Source: Halobacteriales archaeon QS_1_68_20 (GTDB lineage Archaea > Halobacteriota > Halobacteria > Halobacteriales > PXRE01). Taken from it: 64,000 nucleotides of DNA. The stretch covers positions 20,910 through 84,909 of the forward strand of contig PXRE01000010.1 of the NCBI GenBank assembly GCA_003021085.1. Reading direction: 5' to 3'. Positions 25,137 through 33,988 of this stretch are shown here, one piece after another. Numbering within the stretch: the stretch's first letter is position 1; each line of letters begins with the position of its first letter. The notes beneath the pieces were generated by a model. That model was not told the origin of the DNA. It saw only the letters and a program-made list of their open reading frames with translations, and did no database searches. Position numbers and translations under genes: made by a program.

Positions 25137-27353
25137 TCACTCGAACTCGACCCCGGTGAAATCGAAGCGGGCGCCGGACTCCCCGCCGTCGGATTCTGCG
25201 ACCTCGACGTCCCACCCGTGGGCGTGGGCGATCTCCTCCACGATGGTCAGCCCCAGGCCAGTGCCGTCGTCGTCGGTCGTGTACCCGTGGTCGAAGACCT
25301 GCTCGCGGTCTGACTCCGGGATGCCCGGGCCGTCGTCCTCGACGTAGAAGCCGTCGGGGAGCACTCCCACGGTGACGGTCACGCCGCCGTGCTCGACCGC
25401 GTTCCGGAAGAGGTTCGCCAGCAGCTCCCGGAGTCTCGTCGAGTCCGCCTGGAGCGTCCCCGTAGACTCGACCGAAAGCGTCCCCCGATCCCCGTCGTCG
25501 TTCCAGCCGTCGTCGTTCCCGTCCGTGGTCTCGGCGTTCGTCCAGGCGTCTTCGGCGACCGACTGCAGGTCGACCGGGACGGTCTCCCCGACGACTTCGC
25601 CTTCGCGGGCCAGCGACAGCAGGTCCTCGACGAGCGCGTCCATCCGTTCGGCAGCGGTCAAGACGTCGTCCAGCGCGGCGAGGTCTCCCGTCTCCCGGAC
25701 CAGTCTCGTTCCGCCGAGGACGACGTTCAGCGGGTTCCGCAGGTCGTGGCTGACGACCGACGCGAAGGCGTCCAGTTGCTCGTTCTGCCGTTCGAGTTCG
25801 CGCTCGCGCTCGATGCGGTCGGTGACGTCGGTGTAGATCGCGTACTCCTCGACGGCGTCCGTCTCGACCCCGACGGTGGCGTTCCGCAGGTGGAACGTCC
25901 GCGTCCCGTCGGCGGTCCTCCGGCGGACCTCGACGTCGAGGTGCTCGCCCGCCGACACGCGCTCGTTCAGGTGCTCGGCCTCGTCCGTGCGGTCCTCGGG
26001 GACGACGAAGTCGTCCAGCGGTTCCCCCACCATCGTCTCGGCGTCGTAGCCGAAGGTCTCCTCGAACGCGTCGTTGACGTCGACGACGATCGGTTCGCCG
26101 TCCTCGTGAACCGAGTGGACGGTGGGGTCGGGGATGTTCTCGAACAGCGCGGAGAAGCGGTCACGCTCCTCCCTGAGGGCGGTCTCCCGCTCGCGGAGCG
26201 TCTGTTCGTGGGCGACCCGGTCCAGCGCGGTCTCGGCGGCCGCGGCCAACAGTTCGGCGACCGTGACGTCGAACTCGTCGAAGTCGTCGACCACCGGTGA
26301 ACCGACGGCCAGAGCTCCGTGCTCGCCCAACGGGACGACGACGTAGCCCCGGACGTCCTCGTCGCCGTCTTCGTGGAACCTCGGATCTCGCTGGGCGTCG
26401 TCGACGGCCACGGTCTCGCCGGCGTCGTAGGCCCGGCCGAGAAGCCCCTCGCCGGGTTCGAGCGACGGTGGCCGACCGATGATCTCCCTGGCGCGCTCGG
26501 TGATCGCCACCGGTTCGAGGACGCCGTTCTGGTTGAGGAAGACACAGGAGAACGGTAGGTTCAGGACGTCACGAGCGGTCTCGACGGTCAGCTCCGCCAC
26601 CGACTCGGCGTCACAGGCTCCCATCAGCGCGATGGTCGCGTCGTGCAGCGCGGTGATCCGCTCGTGCCGTCGCGTTCGCTCGGTGACGTCCACGACCGTC
26701 GCCAGGATCGTGCCGTCGTCGAGTCGCCTCGCCTGGACGTCGACTGTCCCGTCCCCGTTGACGGCGATCCGGCATCGCCGCCGCTCGTCCGGCGGTAACT
26801 CCGCGCCGAGCAACTCCTCGATTCCGTCGCGGTCCGGGTCGTCGACCAGCGTCGCGGGATCGATACCGACGAGGTCCGCCTGGCCCCGTCCCAGCACCTC
26901 GGCGGCCGCCGGGTTCGCTCGCCGGATCTCGCCGTCGCGCACGATCAAGGTGCCCGTCGGACTGTCGTCGAACAGTTCGTCGCTCGACGGGGCCGGCGCC
27001 TCGCGCTCGTCGCCGTCCGGTTCCGTTTCACCGTCGAGTGACGTCCGGACCCATCGCTCCAGGGCTGACTCGTCGTCCGGGGCGATGCGGTCGACGCCGG
27101 GTGGCACTGCTACGCCGTCCGCCAAAACGGCCGTCGGCACCTCAGTTCTCCCGACGCTGGCCAGGATGCGCAGCTGTTCCCCGGTTTCTTCGGGCAAGGT
27201 GACCACCACGCAGTCGGCGCCACGCTCGGAGATTAGCGGAGGCTCGTCCAGGGTCCCAGCCCGCAGAACCCCGATGCCGTCGACCGTAGCCAACCCGTCA
27301 GCCACGTGGTCGGCGGCGTCGCCGGACCCGACGATCAGGACGCCCTCAGGCAT
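25137..27353 (-). CDS. PAS/GAF sensor histidine kinase
   Basis: A 738-residue soluble kinase. Residues 1-110 look like a degenerate receiver domain (MPEGVLIVGSGDAADHVADG). Then come a PAS domain (~125-230, TGTLIVRDGEIRRANPAA), GAF (~235-385, FLNQNGVLEPVAITERA), a second PAS (~400-525, NIPDPTVHSVHEDGE), HisKA with the phosphorylated His in VSHDLRNPLNVVLGG, and HATPase_c with NLFRNAVEHGG, DDGPGIPE and GTGLGLTIVEEIAHAHGW. There are no transmembrane segments. No response regulator is adjacent, as is usual for haloarchaeal orphan kinases. Confidence 0.92.
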   Translation of the reverse strand: MPEGVLIVGSGDAADHVADGLATVDGIGVLRAGTLDEPPLISERGADCVVVTLPEETGEQLRILASVGRTEVPTAVLADGVAVPPGVDRIAPDDESALERWVRTSLDGETEPDGDEREAPAPSSDELFDDSPTGTLIVRDGEIRRANPAAAEVLGRGQADLVGIDPATLVDDPDRDGIEELLGAELPPDERRRCRIAVNGDGTVDVQARRLDDGTILATVVDVTERTRRHERITALHDATIALMGACDAESVAELTVETARDVLNLPFSCVFLNQNGVLEPVAITERAREIIGRPPSLEPGEGLLGRAYDAGETVAVDDAQRDPRFHEDGDEDVRGYVVVPLGEHGALAVGSPVVDDFDEFDVTVAELLAAAAETALDRVAHEQTLRERETALREERDRFSALFENIPDPTVHSVHEDGEPIVVDVNDAFEETFGYDAETMVGEPLDDFVVPEDRTDEAEHLNERVSAGEHLDVEVRRRTADGTRTFHLRNATVGVETDAVEEYAIYTDVTDRIERERELERQNEQLDAFASVVSHDLRNPLNVVLGGTRLVRETGDLAALDDVLTAAERMDALVEDLLSLAREGEVVGETVPVDLQSVAEDAWTNAETTDGNDDGWNDDGDRGTLSVESTGTLQADSTRLRELLANLFRNAVEHGGVTVTVGVLPDGFYVEDDGPGIPESDREQVFDHGYTTDDDGTGLGLTIVEEIAHAHGWDVEVAESDGGESGARFDFTGVEFE

Positions 27354-27456
27354 GTGACCGGTCGTCGGCCGTAAACGCCAGAACGCCGATGCGCCGAACC
27401 CCTCGAATACGTGCTCTCTCGACCGGGAGTCGTCTTTCGGCCACGTTCGATCCGCG

Positions 27457-27822
27457 TCAGAACGGTGCTTCCGGCCCCTCGTCGGTGCTCCCTGCGTCGT
27501 CGTCGGTGGTCTCGCCGGGGAACGACGGACTCATGCCGCCGTGGCCGCCGCCACCGCCGTCCATGCCGGTGTCGGCGTGGACCTGCTCGATTTCGGGAAT
27601 CTCCTTGACCATGCGGCTCTTGATGGCCTGGATGGTCATCGGCGAGATGCCACAACCGCTACAGGCGCCGCCCAGCATGATGTGGACCTCGCCGCTCTCG
27701 CGGTCGATGTCCTGGATCGCGGCGCTACCGCCGTGCATCTGGATCTGCGGGAAGTTCCGCCGGAGGAAGTTCCGGACCCGCTCCTTGAGGTCGTCTTCGG
27801 CCTCGGTTGCGTCGGTGCTCAT
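27457..27822 (-). CDS. NifU C-terminal-domain iron-sulfur scaffold protein
   Basis: A 121-residue protein from the ATG giving MSTDATEAEDDLKERV. The NifU/Nfu domain shows FLRRNFPQIQMHGGSAAIQD and the cluster motif GACSGCGISPMTIQAIK (CxxC). The C-terminus is a Gly-rich and acidic tail (GMDGGGGGHGGMS). Nfu proteins carry [4Fe-4S] clusters to apo-enzymes in the cytoplasm. It is followed leftward by the histidine kinase, without evidence of a link. Confidence 0.9.
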   Translation of the reverse strand: MSTDATEAEDDLKERVRNFLRRNFPQIQMHGGSAAIQDIDRESGEVHIMLGGACSGCGISPMTIQAIKSRMVKEIPEIEQVHADTGMDGGGGGHGGMSPSFPGETTDDDAGSTDEGPEAPF

Positions 27823-27934
27823 GGAAGCGTGTTGGCTAGCCGGACCCTTAGACCTTCCGCCCCCGGTGTTTCCGTCGAAAACCGGCGAACCGGCCGGTCT
27901 GCGGGAGTCACTGCCACCCTCGGTTCGCGGCCGG

Positions 27935-28312
27935 TCACTCGCCGTCGAAGCCGAACACTCGCCGCAGTTCCCGCTCGATTCGCTGGACGTACATGTCCAT
28001 CGTCTCCTCGAACTTCTCCTCGTCGACCAGCACGCCCTGGATGCGGTCGTACGGTTCCGACGGGAGCTCGACCCTGAACTCGCCATCGTGTTCTCGCGGG
28101 CCCTGCCCGCTGGAATCGTCCGCGGAGCTTTGCTCCGCGCTCCCCTCGTAGAACGGTTCGGACTCCGAGAGGACCTGCTGGTCGATGGCGTGGACCAGTT
28201 CCGAGTCGTACCGCTCGTTCATGTACTCGAAGGCGTTCTTGTACGCCCGCTGGAGTTCCGCGAAGTAGTTGGCGTACTTGTCCTCGAACTTCTCCGGGTC
28301 GAACTCGGTCAT
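27935..28312 (-). CDS. DUF5783 family protein
   Basis: A 125-residue acidic protein beginning MTEFDPEKFEDKYANYF, with helical EYMNERYDSELVHAIDQQVL and a C-terminal VQRIERELRRVFGFDGE. The N-terminus FDPEKFEDKY is characteristic of the small haloarchaeal DUF5783 family. A short Ser-rich linker (EQSSADDSSGQG) sits in the middle. Function unknown; single gene with a long gene-free stretch upstream. Confidence 0.75.
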   Translation of the reverse strand: MTEFDPEKFEDKYANYFAELQRAYKNAFEYMNERYDSELVHAIDQQVLSESEPFYEGSAEQSSADDSSGQGPREHDGEFRVELPSEPYDRIQGVLVDEEKFEETMDMYVQRIERELRRVFGFDGE

Positions 28313-29186
28313 GTCCGGAGGATGGCCGGGCCGGGATATGGGTCTGACGGAGCGGACCGTGGTGGCTGCGACCGCCGAATTCCATATCGCGTTATGTGGT
28401 TTATCACTGGCACGAACTCCCGTTTAGGGTTATTGCGACCGCCTCGCCGGGGTTCCGTGGAGGATGGCGGGATGTCGGCGGAGGTCGGGGTAGCCGTTTA
28501 CTGCCGGTTCACTTCTGGCGTCTCGGGTCTCGGCCACTCCGACGGGAAATTCGTCTTACCGGCAGGAATCTCTCGCTGGCGGTCAGGATTTGTAGCTCCG
28601 GGCTGTGAAACGGGGTAGACCGGGCCAGGTGATGAGGCGGAGCTAGAATGGGTCTCGGCGCCGCACTTCCACGGGTTTCTCCTCGCCCGTTTACTGGTGG
28701 TTCCTTTCCGGGCTACGCCCGGGGGCACCGCTTTTTACCGGTCGCTCGGGGGTCCAGGGCCGCTGGCTTAGCTCGGGCCGTGATTGGCCAGCGAGGGCCG
28801 TTCCGCCCGCACGGACGTTCGACCGAGCAGGCGACCTTTTACCGTTCGACGAGCGGGGCGTCCGAATCCGAATAGCCGGTTCTGCCGCTGAACACGCTGT
28901 CCCTGCCCATCACGCCGACATAAACCATTTCCCGCTATATGGAATTGGTTCGACTAGCGCGACCGTCTTGCCGAGCGATGTCCGCCGGAGACGGGCTAAC
29001 GAATCCGAAGACCGGCAAGAAGGGATTACTCCGGTAGGGGATAGTAAGGCAATCCTACCGGGAACCTTCTCCAGAAGTCCTGTTACGCCGGTAGTAAGCG
29101 GATGCCGTAGTCAAGGGGTCGACTGACGAGTACCACCGGTCACCGTGTTCGCTGGCGCCGGCACCGACGTCTCCGTCAGCGACTGC
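28313..29186. other. ~870-bp gene-free stretch with possible RNA hairpins
   Basis: No credible protein gene on either strand. Several TTTACTGG/TTTTTACCGG/CTTTTACCG strings recur (around 28690, 28730, 28836), looking like degenerate TATA-containing elements. Two potential hairpins stand out: CGCTGGC/GCCAGCG around 28762-28795 and CCGGTAG...CTACCGG at 29031-29061 with an inner GAT/ATC extension. I could not match it to RNase P or SRP RNA. It may hold an unrecognised RNA or degraded genes. Confidence 0.4.
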
Positions 29187-29807
29187 TCACTCCCGGATGC
29201 GGACGCTGATCCGGCCCCCGGCGGCGCTGAACCCGACCGCGTAGGCCAGGCCCACGACGGCCAGCCCCAGGGCGACGGTCGGCCCGAACGGGAACCGACC
29301 GATCACTTCGGCGCCCGCGACGACGAACGCCGCGGAGGCGACGACGAGGACCAGGATCGGTACCAGCAGGCCGGCGAGGACGGCGGCGCGGAGGGCGTCG
29401 TCGTCCGTCCCGTCGGCCAGGTACCCGGCAACGGTGCCGCCCAGTAGCGGGGAGCCGGGGATGTACCAGACGAGCACGGTGACGAGGGCCCCGACGCCGG
29501 CCCCGAGCATGAGGTCGACCTTCTTCGCGGGCTGGGCCTCCGCCGGGGGGGTCGCGCCCGTCGCTCGGTCGTCCGCGTCGACGCCGGTTACGACGTCGCC
29601 GGTCTCGCCGGTCTCCACGGATCCGTAGGTCCCCCCGAGGAAGACCAGCAGGAAGATAGCCAGGAAGGCCGTCACCCCCCACAGGAGGCCGAACCGGAAC
29701 CGGCCGGTGGTCACGTGGACCGCAGCGGTGACGCCCAGGCCGACCGGCACCGACAGCAGCAACGCGATTCCGAGCAACCCCTCGAACCTGGACAGCCCCT
29801 CCGTCAT
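29187..29807 (-). CDS. Haloarchaeal DUF5518-like membrane protein
   Basis: A 206-residue protein starting at the ATG for MTEGLSRFEGLLGIALLL. Five hydrophobic segments are visible, including LLWGVTAFLAIFLLVFLGG, MLGAGVGALVTVLVWYIPG and VALGLAVVGLAYAVGFSAAG. The region YIPGSPLLGGTVAGYLADG matches the Gly-rich turn of DUF5518 (SPLLGGxxAGYL). A hydrophilic loop of ~35 residues separates helices 2 and 3. Function unknown. Confidence 0.65.
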   Translation of the reverse strand: MTEGLSRFEGLLGIALLLSVPVGLGVTAAVHVTTGRFRFGLLWGVTAFLAIFLLVFLGGTYGSVETGETGDVVTGVDADDRATGATPPAEAQPAKKVDLMLGAGVGALVTVLVWYIPGSPLLGGTVAGYLADGTDDDALRAAVLAGLLVPILVLVVASAAFVVAGAEVIGRFPFGPTVALGLAVVGLAYAVGFSAAGGRISVRIRE

Positions 29808-30012
29808 GGCCCGGAGGTTCGCTGTCCGTGGGGAAACCTCCATCGGTTCAGTCCAACTGCCCGGCAACGACGCGGTCTACCGCCACCGGGTCTCGCCGAC
29901 GGATCCCGGATCGGGTGGCGTCGCCCCGGTTCACGACGACTCGAACTCGATACGGGGCAGTCGCGTGCGGAAGAAATTTGTTCGTCACCCGGCATCTTCG
30001 AGGAACGGAGAC

Positions 30013-31330
30013 ATGGTCAATGTCGCGCTCGTCGTCCTCGACACCCTCCGCAAGGACGCCTTCGACCGGCACTTCGACTGGTTGCCGGGATGCAGTTACG
30101 AGAACGCTTGGAGCACGAGCCACTGGACGGTCCCCGCCCACGCCTCGTTGTTCACGGGCAAAGTACGCCAGCGAGGTCGGCATCCACGCCCAGGCCCGGA
30201 CGTTCGACTGCCCGGACCCGCTGCTCGCGGAGGTGCTCTCGGACGAGGGCTACACGACCAGGGGGTTCAGCGCGAACCCCAACCTTTCGCCGGCCTTCGA
30301 GGCCACGCGAGGGTTCGACGAGTTCACCGAACTGTTCCAGCCGGAACTCCTCCGGGACGACGTCTTCGACTGGCGGAAGTTCTTCGCGGTTTACGACGGC
30401 GGGCGCGCGACGAAGTTCCCCCGGGCGCTGTCCCACTGCCTCCGGAGCGACTGCAGCCTCGTGCCGTCGCTGAAACACGGCCTCGATCTGACGCTCCGGC
30501 GTGTCGGCCTCAGCGACGCCGACCGCCCGGGTGCCGAGAAGGCGCTCCAGCACCTCCGTGAAACCGACTTCGGGGACCGGGAGTTCCTCTTCGTGAACCT
30601 CATGGAGGCGCCGCGCCCTACAGGCCGCCGGAGCCCTTCAGGACGGTCGACGTCGTGATCGACCCGCTGTACGCGACGATGACCGAACCCGGGGCCGACC
30701 CCGGGGACCTCCGGCAGGCGTACGACGACAGCGTTCGCTACCTCGCGCACGTCTACGAGGATAATCTTCGACGAACTCCGAGCCGACTTCGACGTCGTCG
30801 TCACCACCAGCGATCACGGCGAACTCCTCGGGGAACACGACGCCTGGGGGCACCTCTCCGGCATCTACCCGGAACTCGCGACGGTTCCCCTCTCGGTGTA
30901 CGCTCCGGACGAGGGCCTGCCGTCGGCGTCGACCGCCTCCGTCGACCTCCGCGACGTCCACTCGACGATCCTCGAGGCCTGCGACGTGGACGTTCCGGTC
31001 GACGGTCGTGACCTCCGTCGTGACGTGGCCGACGGCGAGTCACTCGTCGAGTACCACGGCCTGTCGGACCGGGACGACCGCTCGCTGCGGGAACGGGGCG
31101 TCGACAGGGTCGACCGACTGAACCAGGAACTGCTCGGGTTCGTCACGGGGGAGTACTACGGGTACCAGACGTTCGACGGCTGGAACGACCGTGGGCCGCC
31201 GCCGGTGGACGACCCACGGGGGCGGCTCGAAGAACTGGCGTCGAAACGACGGACGCGGACCGTCGACGACGAAACGTACGAGCTACCCGAGGAGGTCGAA
31301 GCGCGACTGGCGGACCTCGGGTACGGATAG
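30013..31330 (+). pseudogene. Sulfatase-like gene with three single-base frameshifts
   Basis: Beginning at ATG 30013, MVNVALVVLDTLRKDAFDRH leads to HWTVPAHASLFTGK, the nucleophile region with Thr in place of Cys. An extra A near 30163 shifts the frame to YASEVGIHAQARTFDCPDP and GDREFLFVNLMEAPRP; a missing C near 30617 moves it to DVVIDPLYATMTEPG; a further shift near 30771 leads to IFDELRADFDVVVTTSDHGE and GYPELATVP-like sequence up to a normal end (VEARLADLGYG). The pieces together make a complete ~435-residue family member. Homopolymer positions mean sequencing error is possible, but three events suggest decay. Confidence 0.75.
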
Positions 31331-31416
31331 AAAGTCGGGGGCGTAGCGAACGTCCGGTTCGCCGCCCCTGGCGCGAGGTCGGCGTCGGTGGCCGACCCTG
31401 TAGCCTGCCCGGACCG

Positions 31417-31560
31417 TTACTCGCCAGTCCCGTCGCAGATGGTCGTGCCGCCGCCGGAGCATCCACTACAGGAGGTGGAGCCACCGGCGACGAACACCTC
31501 GAGGTGTTCGTCGTTCGAAGCACCGTCTTCGCCGCGAACCGTGTCGATGGTGACGTTCAT
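31417..31560 (-). CDS. TOMM/LAP precursor peptide A (47 residues)
   Basis: A tiny gene read leftwards, MNVTIDTV at the start, then acidic leader with NDEHLEVFVAGG and a C-terminal core STSCSGCSGGG + TTICDGTGE. The Gly-Gly marks a likely leader boundary and leaves a 20-residue core with three Cys, seven Gly and seven Ser/Thr, the substrate composition expected for thiazole/oxazole formation. An AT-rich TTTATATAG lies 30-40 bases upstream. A second precursor with the same start, leader end and core lies 115 bp upstream, and the azole-forming enzyme operon is just beyond. Too short to be found by length filters; the paired conservation makes it convincing. Confidence 0.85.
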   Translation of the reverse strand: MNVTIDTVRGEDGASNDEHLEVFVAGGSTSCSGCSGGGTTICDGTGE

Positions 31561-31589
31561 GGTACCACGGACTTACATAACCGATCAAA

Positions 31590-31602
31590 CTATATAAATT
31601 CT
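31590..31602 (-). promoter_or_regulatory. TATA-like promoter of precursor A
   Basis: On the minus strand GAATTTATATAGT lies 30-43 bases upstream of the precursor A ATG, correctly placed for a transcript starting within ~10 bases of the start codon. Confidence 0.55.
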
Positions 31603-31674
31603 CGTGTTGAAAGCTGTATTTAGCCGCAGCCGGGGGAAACGCGGTTCGAGGCCACGGTGGACGGGCCGCTCCGG

Positions 31675-31806
31675 TTACTCGCCCGTCCCGTCGCAGATGG
31701 TCGAGCCGCCGCCGGAACAGCCCGTACAGCTGCCACAGCCGCCAGCAACGTGTTCGTCGGATCCGGTCGTCCGTCGGTCATGAACTGCATCCATCGTAAC
31801 GTTCAT
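31675..31806 (-). CDS. TOMM/LAP precursor peptide B (43 residues)
   Basis: Second precursor gene, same strand as A. It starts MNVTMDAV, has a shorter leader ending SDEHVAGG and then a core CGSCTGCSGGG + STICDGTGE. The core is again exactly 20 residues and differs from core A only at positions 1, 2, 5 and 12, while the leaders differ by four residues in length and diverge in the middle. It has four Cys. Divergence in the leader and strict conservation of core length and end CDGTGE argue for selection on the product. Its promoter shares an element with the enzyme operon. Confidence 0.85.
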   Translation of the reverse strand: MNVTMDAVHDRRTTGSDEHVAGGCGSCTGCSGGGSTICDGTGE

Positions 31807-31840
31807 GGTAACACCCAGGATCATAATAGTAATAATTTGT

Positions 31841-31855
31841 ATTAAAATTTTGGAT
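31841..31855 (-). promoter_or_regulatory. Shared promoter element of precursor B
   Basis: On the minus strand ATCCAAAATTTTAAT lies 35-49 bases before the precursor B ATG. Almost the same string, ATCCCAAAATTTTAAT, precedes the enzyme operon at 31960-31975. The match in GC-rich surroundings suggests a common regulator or common TATA/BRE context. Confidence 0.6.
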
Positions 31856-31959
31856 ATTAATACGTGTGCCCGGGACCGAGACCGGGCGTGCTCGGCGCAC
31901 TGACGGCGGTGAGCGTCGGTAGCGATCTTCCCCAGCCGCCGGACCCGCGGATCGGCCAG

Positions 31960-31975
31960 ATCCCAAAATTTTAAT
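31960..31975 (+). promoter_or_regulatory. Shared promoter element of the TOMM enzyme operon
   Basis: ATCCCAAAATTTTAAT, ending 22 bases before the ATG of the SagB-like gene, is the same as the precursor B element apart from one extra C. Spacing suits a nearly leaderless mRNA. Confidence 0.6.
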
Positions 31976-31997
31976 GATCTAACAGGGACGGTAAATT

Positions 31998-32918
31998 ATG
32001 GACGTCGACTCGTCATCGTTACACGCTCTTCGGTCGCAGCTATACAATCCGGTAGACACCCCCATCGCTCACGAGGAACTCGATCTGTTCCGGAAGAAGG
32101 AGTTCGGCGACGCGGACGTCGCGGAACTGTTCCACGAGAACACCAAGATCACCCTGAACGATGCCAGGTTCGCCCGGCGGGTGCACAAGTTCAACAACGA
32201 CGAGACGTCGTGGACGGTGCTGGAGCACTTTCGACCGGACTACGAGAACCGGGAACCGGTCGAACTCCCGGACCCGGCGGAGTCGCTCTCGACGGATCTA
32301 TCGACGGCCCTGTCACAACGCGAGAGCGTCCGCGTATTCGAGGGCGGCGAACTCTCACGACAACAGTTGTCGACGCTCCTCTGGTACAGTTCAGGGACGC
32401 CCCGGACCCAGGTCCTCTCCGGGGAGGCCGACCATCCGGTCGAGCGGCGGCCGTATCCCTCCGGCGGTGGTCTCTATCCGGTCGAACTGTACTTCGCCCT
32501 GACCAGCGCGGGCGAGGGCCTGTCCGAGGGACTGTACTACTACGTCCCAGGCGAACACGAACTCCGGCGGCTGCGACGACCGGCGTCGGCCGGCGACTTC
32601 CTCGAGGAACTCACCGGACTGCTGGATCCCCACGACGAGACGGCGATCGACTTCGAGGGAGCGAACTTCGTTCCCATGTTGACCGCGGCCTTCTGGCGGT
32701 CGAAAGCGAAGTACGGGCCCCGGGGATACCGGTTCGTCCTCCAGGAGTCCGGGCACCTCCTGCAGAACCTTCTGCTGGTCGCGGAGGCGCTGGGGATGGG
32801 TGGCGTCCCGCTCGGTGCGTACCGCGAAGACGAGATCAACGAGTTCCTCGGCGTCGACGGCGTGAACGAGGCGCTGGTGTACGCTGGCGTCTTCGGAACG
32901 ACGGGGGGAAACGCATGA
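31998..32918 (+). CDS. SagB-type azoline dehydrogenase (FMN nitroreductase fold)
   Basis: A 306-residue protein. The C-terminal two-thirds carries the SagB/nitroreductase signature: LSQRESVRVFEGGELS (FMN-phosphate binding R), RRPYPSGGGLYPVELYFAL, and ESGHLLQNLLLVAEALGMGG with VPLGAY. In TOMM pathways this enzyme oxidises thiazolines or oxazolines to aromatic azoles using FMN. The N-terminal ~95 residues are more divergent and may form the partner-binding part. It is the first gene of a three-gene operon; its TGA overlaps the next ATG by four bases (ATGA). The family and context are clear. Confidence 0.9.
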   Translation: MDVDSSSLHALRSQLYNPVDTPIAHEELDLFRKKEFGDADVAELFHENTKITLNDARFARRVHKFNNDETSWTVLEHFRPDYENREPVELPDPAESLSTDLSTALSQRESVRVFEGGELSRQQLSTLLWYSSGTPRTQVLSGEADHPVERRPYPSGGGLYPVELYFALTSAGEGLSEGLYYYVPGEHELRRLRRPASAGDFLEELTGLLDPHDETAIDFEGANFVPMLTAAFWRSKAKYGPRGYRFVLQESGHLLQNLLLVAEALGMGGVPLGAYREDEINEFLGVDGVNEALVYAGVFGTTGGNA

Positions 32919-33988
32919 ACTCCCCCGTCAAGCGCCTCCGCGAGCGCGTGCGTCGTCCGGTGTTGCATCCCGCGTTCGTGGCGGTGAAAGTCGACCCGGA
33001 CACGTTCCACATCCGGGGCGGCCCCTGGTCGGGCCCCGCGTACACCCTCAGGGACGACGACGAGGACAGCGGGCTGGGGCGGCTCCCGTCCCTGCTGGAC
33101 GGTAGCAACGACGTCGACGAGGTACTCGACCACTTCGAGGCCGACCAGCAGGAGGAAATCGCGCGTGTCCTCCTCGAGATGACCGAGATCGACCTGGTCG
33201 TCGACGACTCGACCGTCGAGGAGGCGTGGCCCCACGACGCCATCGAACGGCCGTTCTCCCAGCGGAACCAGGAGCGACTCGAATCGACCGACGTGACCGT
33301 GATCTCGGTCGGGGACGTCGGCCGGCAGATAGCGACCGATCTGCTGGACGTGGGCGTGGACTCCGTCCGGTTTCTGCAACTGGAGTCGGGAGCCTCGCTC
33401 GACGCGCTCCGCGACCGCGACCGCTTCGTCGACCTCGCGGCCGAGGGCGTGGACGTGACGGAAGCGGTCGAGACGGCGGAGTTCGTCGTCTACGCCGCCG
33501 AGGAACCCCGCCCCGACCTCTTGCGTGAAATCAACGACCAGGCGCTGGAGACGTCGACGCCCTGGCACCTCACGCAGGTGTACGGGCTGGACGGCATCGT
33601 CGGCCCGACGATCCTCCCCGGCGAGACGGCCTGCTACGAGTGTTTCGAACAGCGGACCCTGGCCAACGTCGCCGAGCCAGCCGGCTACGAGGCCTACCTC
33701 GACCGTCACCCCGACTCGGAGGCGCTGGCTCACCGGAAGCTCGCTCCCCTCTCCCGCCAGGTCGCCGGCTACGCCGTGCTGGACCTCATGAACTACTTCT
33801 CGTTCGGGCGTGGATTCACCACGGGTCGGGTCATCACCGTCGACGGCCTCGACCTCTCGGTCGAAACGAACGATGTCCTCCAGTTGCCCCGGTGTCCGTC
33901 GTGTGGCACGCGCCCGGGCCAGGAGGTCCAGCGGTTCATATCCGACCGGGACTTCTCGCGGCTCGTCGACGACGAGGAGGGGTCCTGA
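32915..33988 (+). CDS. E1-like TOMM cyclodehydratase partner / leader-peptide-binding protein
   Basis: A 357-residue protein. An N-terminal winged-helix-like segment (VLHPAFVAVKVDPDTFHIRG) resembles the RiPP recognition element fold that binds leader peptides. It is followed by a Rossmann-like E1 region (STDVTVISVGDVGRQIATDLL) and the Zn cysteines CYEC (239/242) and CPSC (327/330), as in the C/ocin-ThiF partners of YcaO. These proteins present precursor to YcaO rather than adenylate it. Overlaps the SagB gene (4 bp) and YcaO gene (1 bp), so all are translationally coupled. Confidence 0.88.
   Translation: MNSPVKRLRERVRRPVLHPAFVAVKVDPDTFHIRGGPWSGPAYTLRDDDEDSGLGRLPSLLDGSNDVDEVLDHFEADQQEEIARVLLEMTEIDLVVDDSTVEEAWPHDAIERPFSQRNQERLESTDVTVISVGDVGRQIATDLLDVGVDSVRFLQLESGASLDALRDRDRFVDLAAEGVDVTEAVETAEFVVYAAEEPRPDLLREINDQALETSTPWHLTQVYGLDGIVGPTILPGETACYECFEQRTLANVAEPAGYEAYLDRHPDSEALAHRKLAPLSRQVAGYAVLDLMNYFSFGRGFTTGRVITVDGLDLSVETNDVLQLPRCPSCGTRPGQEVQRFISDRDFSRLVDDEEGS

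Noticed and set aside
28313..29186. RNase P RNA or SRP RNA
   Set aside because: The conserved core motifs I know for these RNAs are not found in the region.
31388..31597. Plus-strand ORF covering precursor A
   Set aside because: It lacks similarity to any family and would need to cross the TATA region; the minus-strand peptide is supported by its duplicate at 31675-31806.
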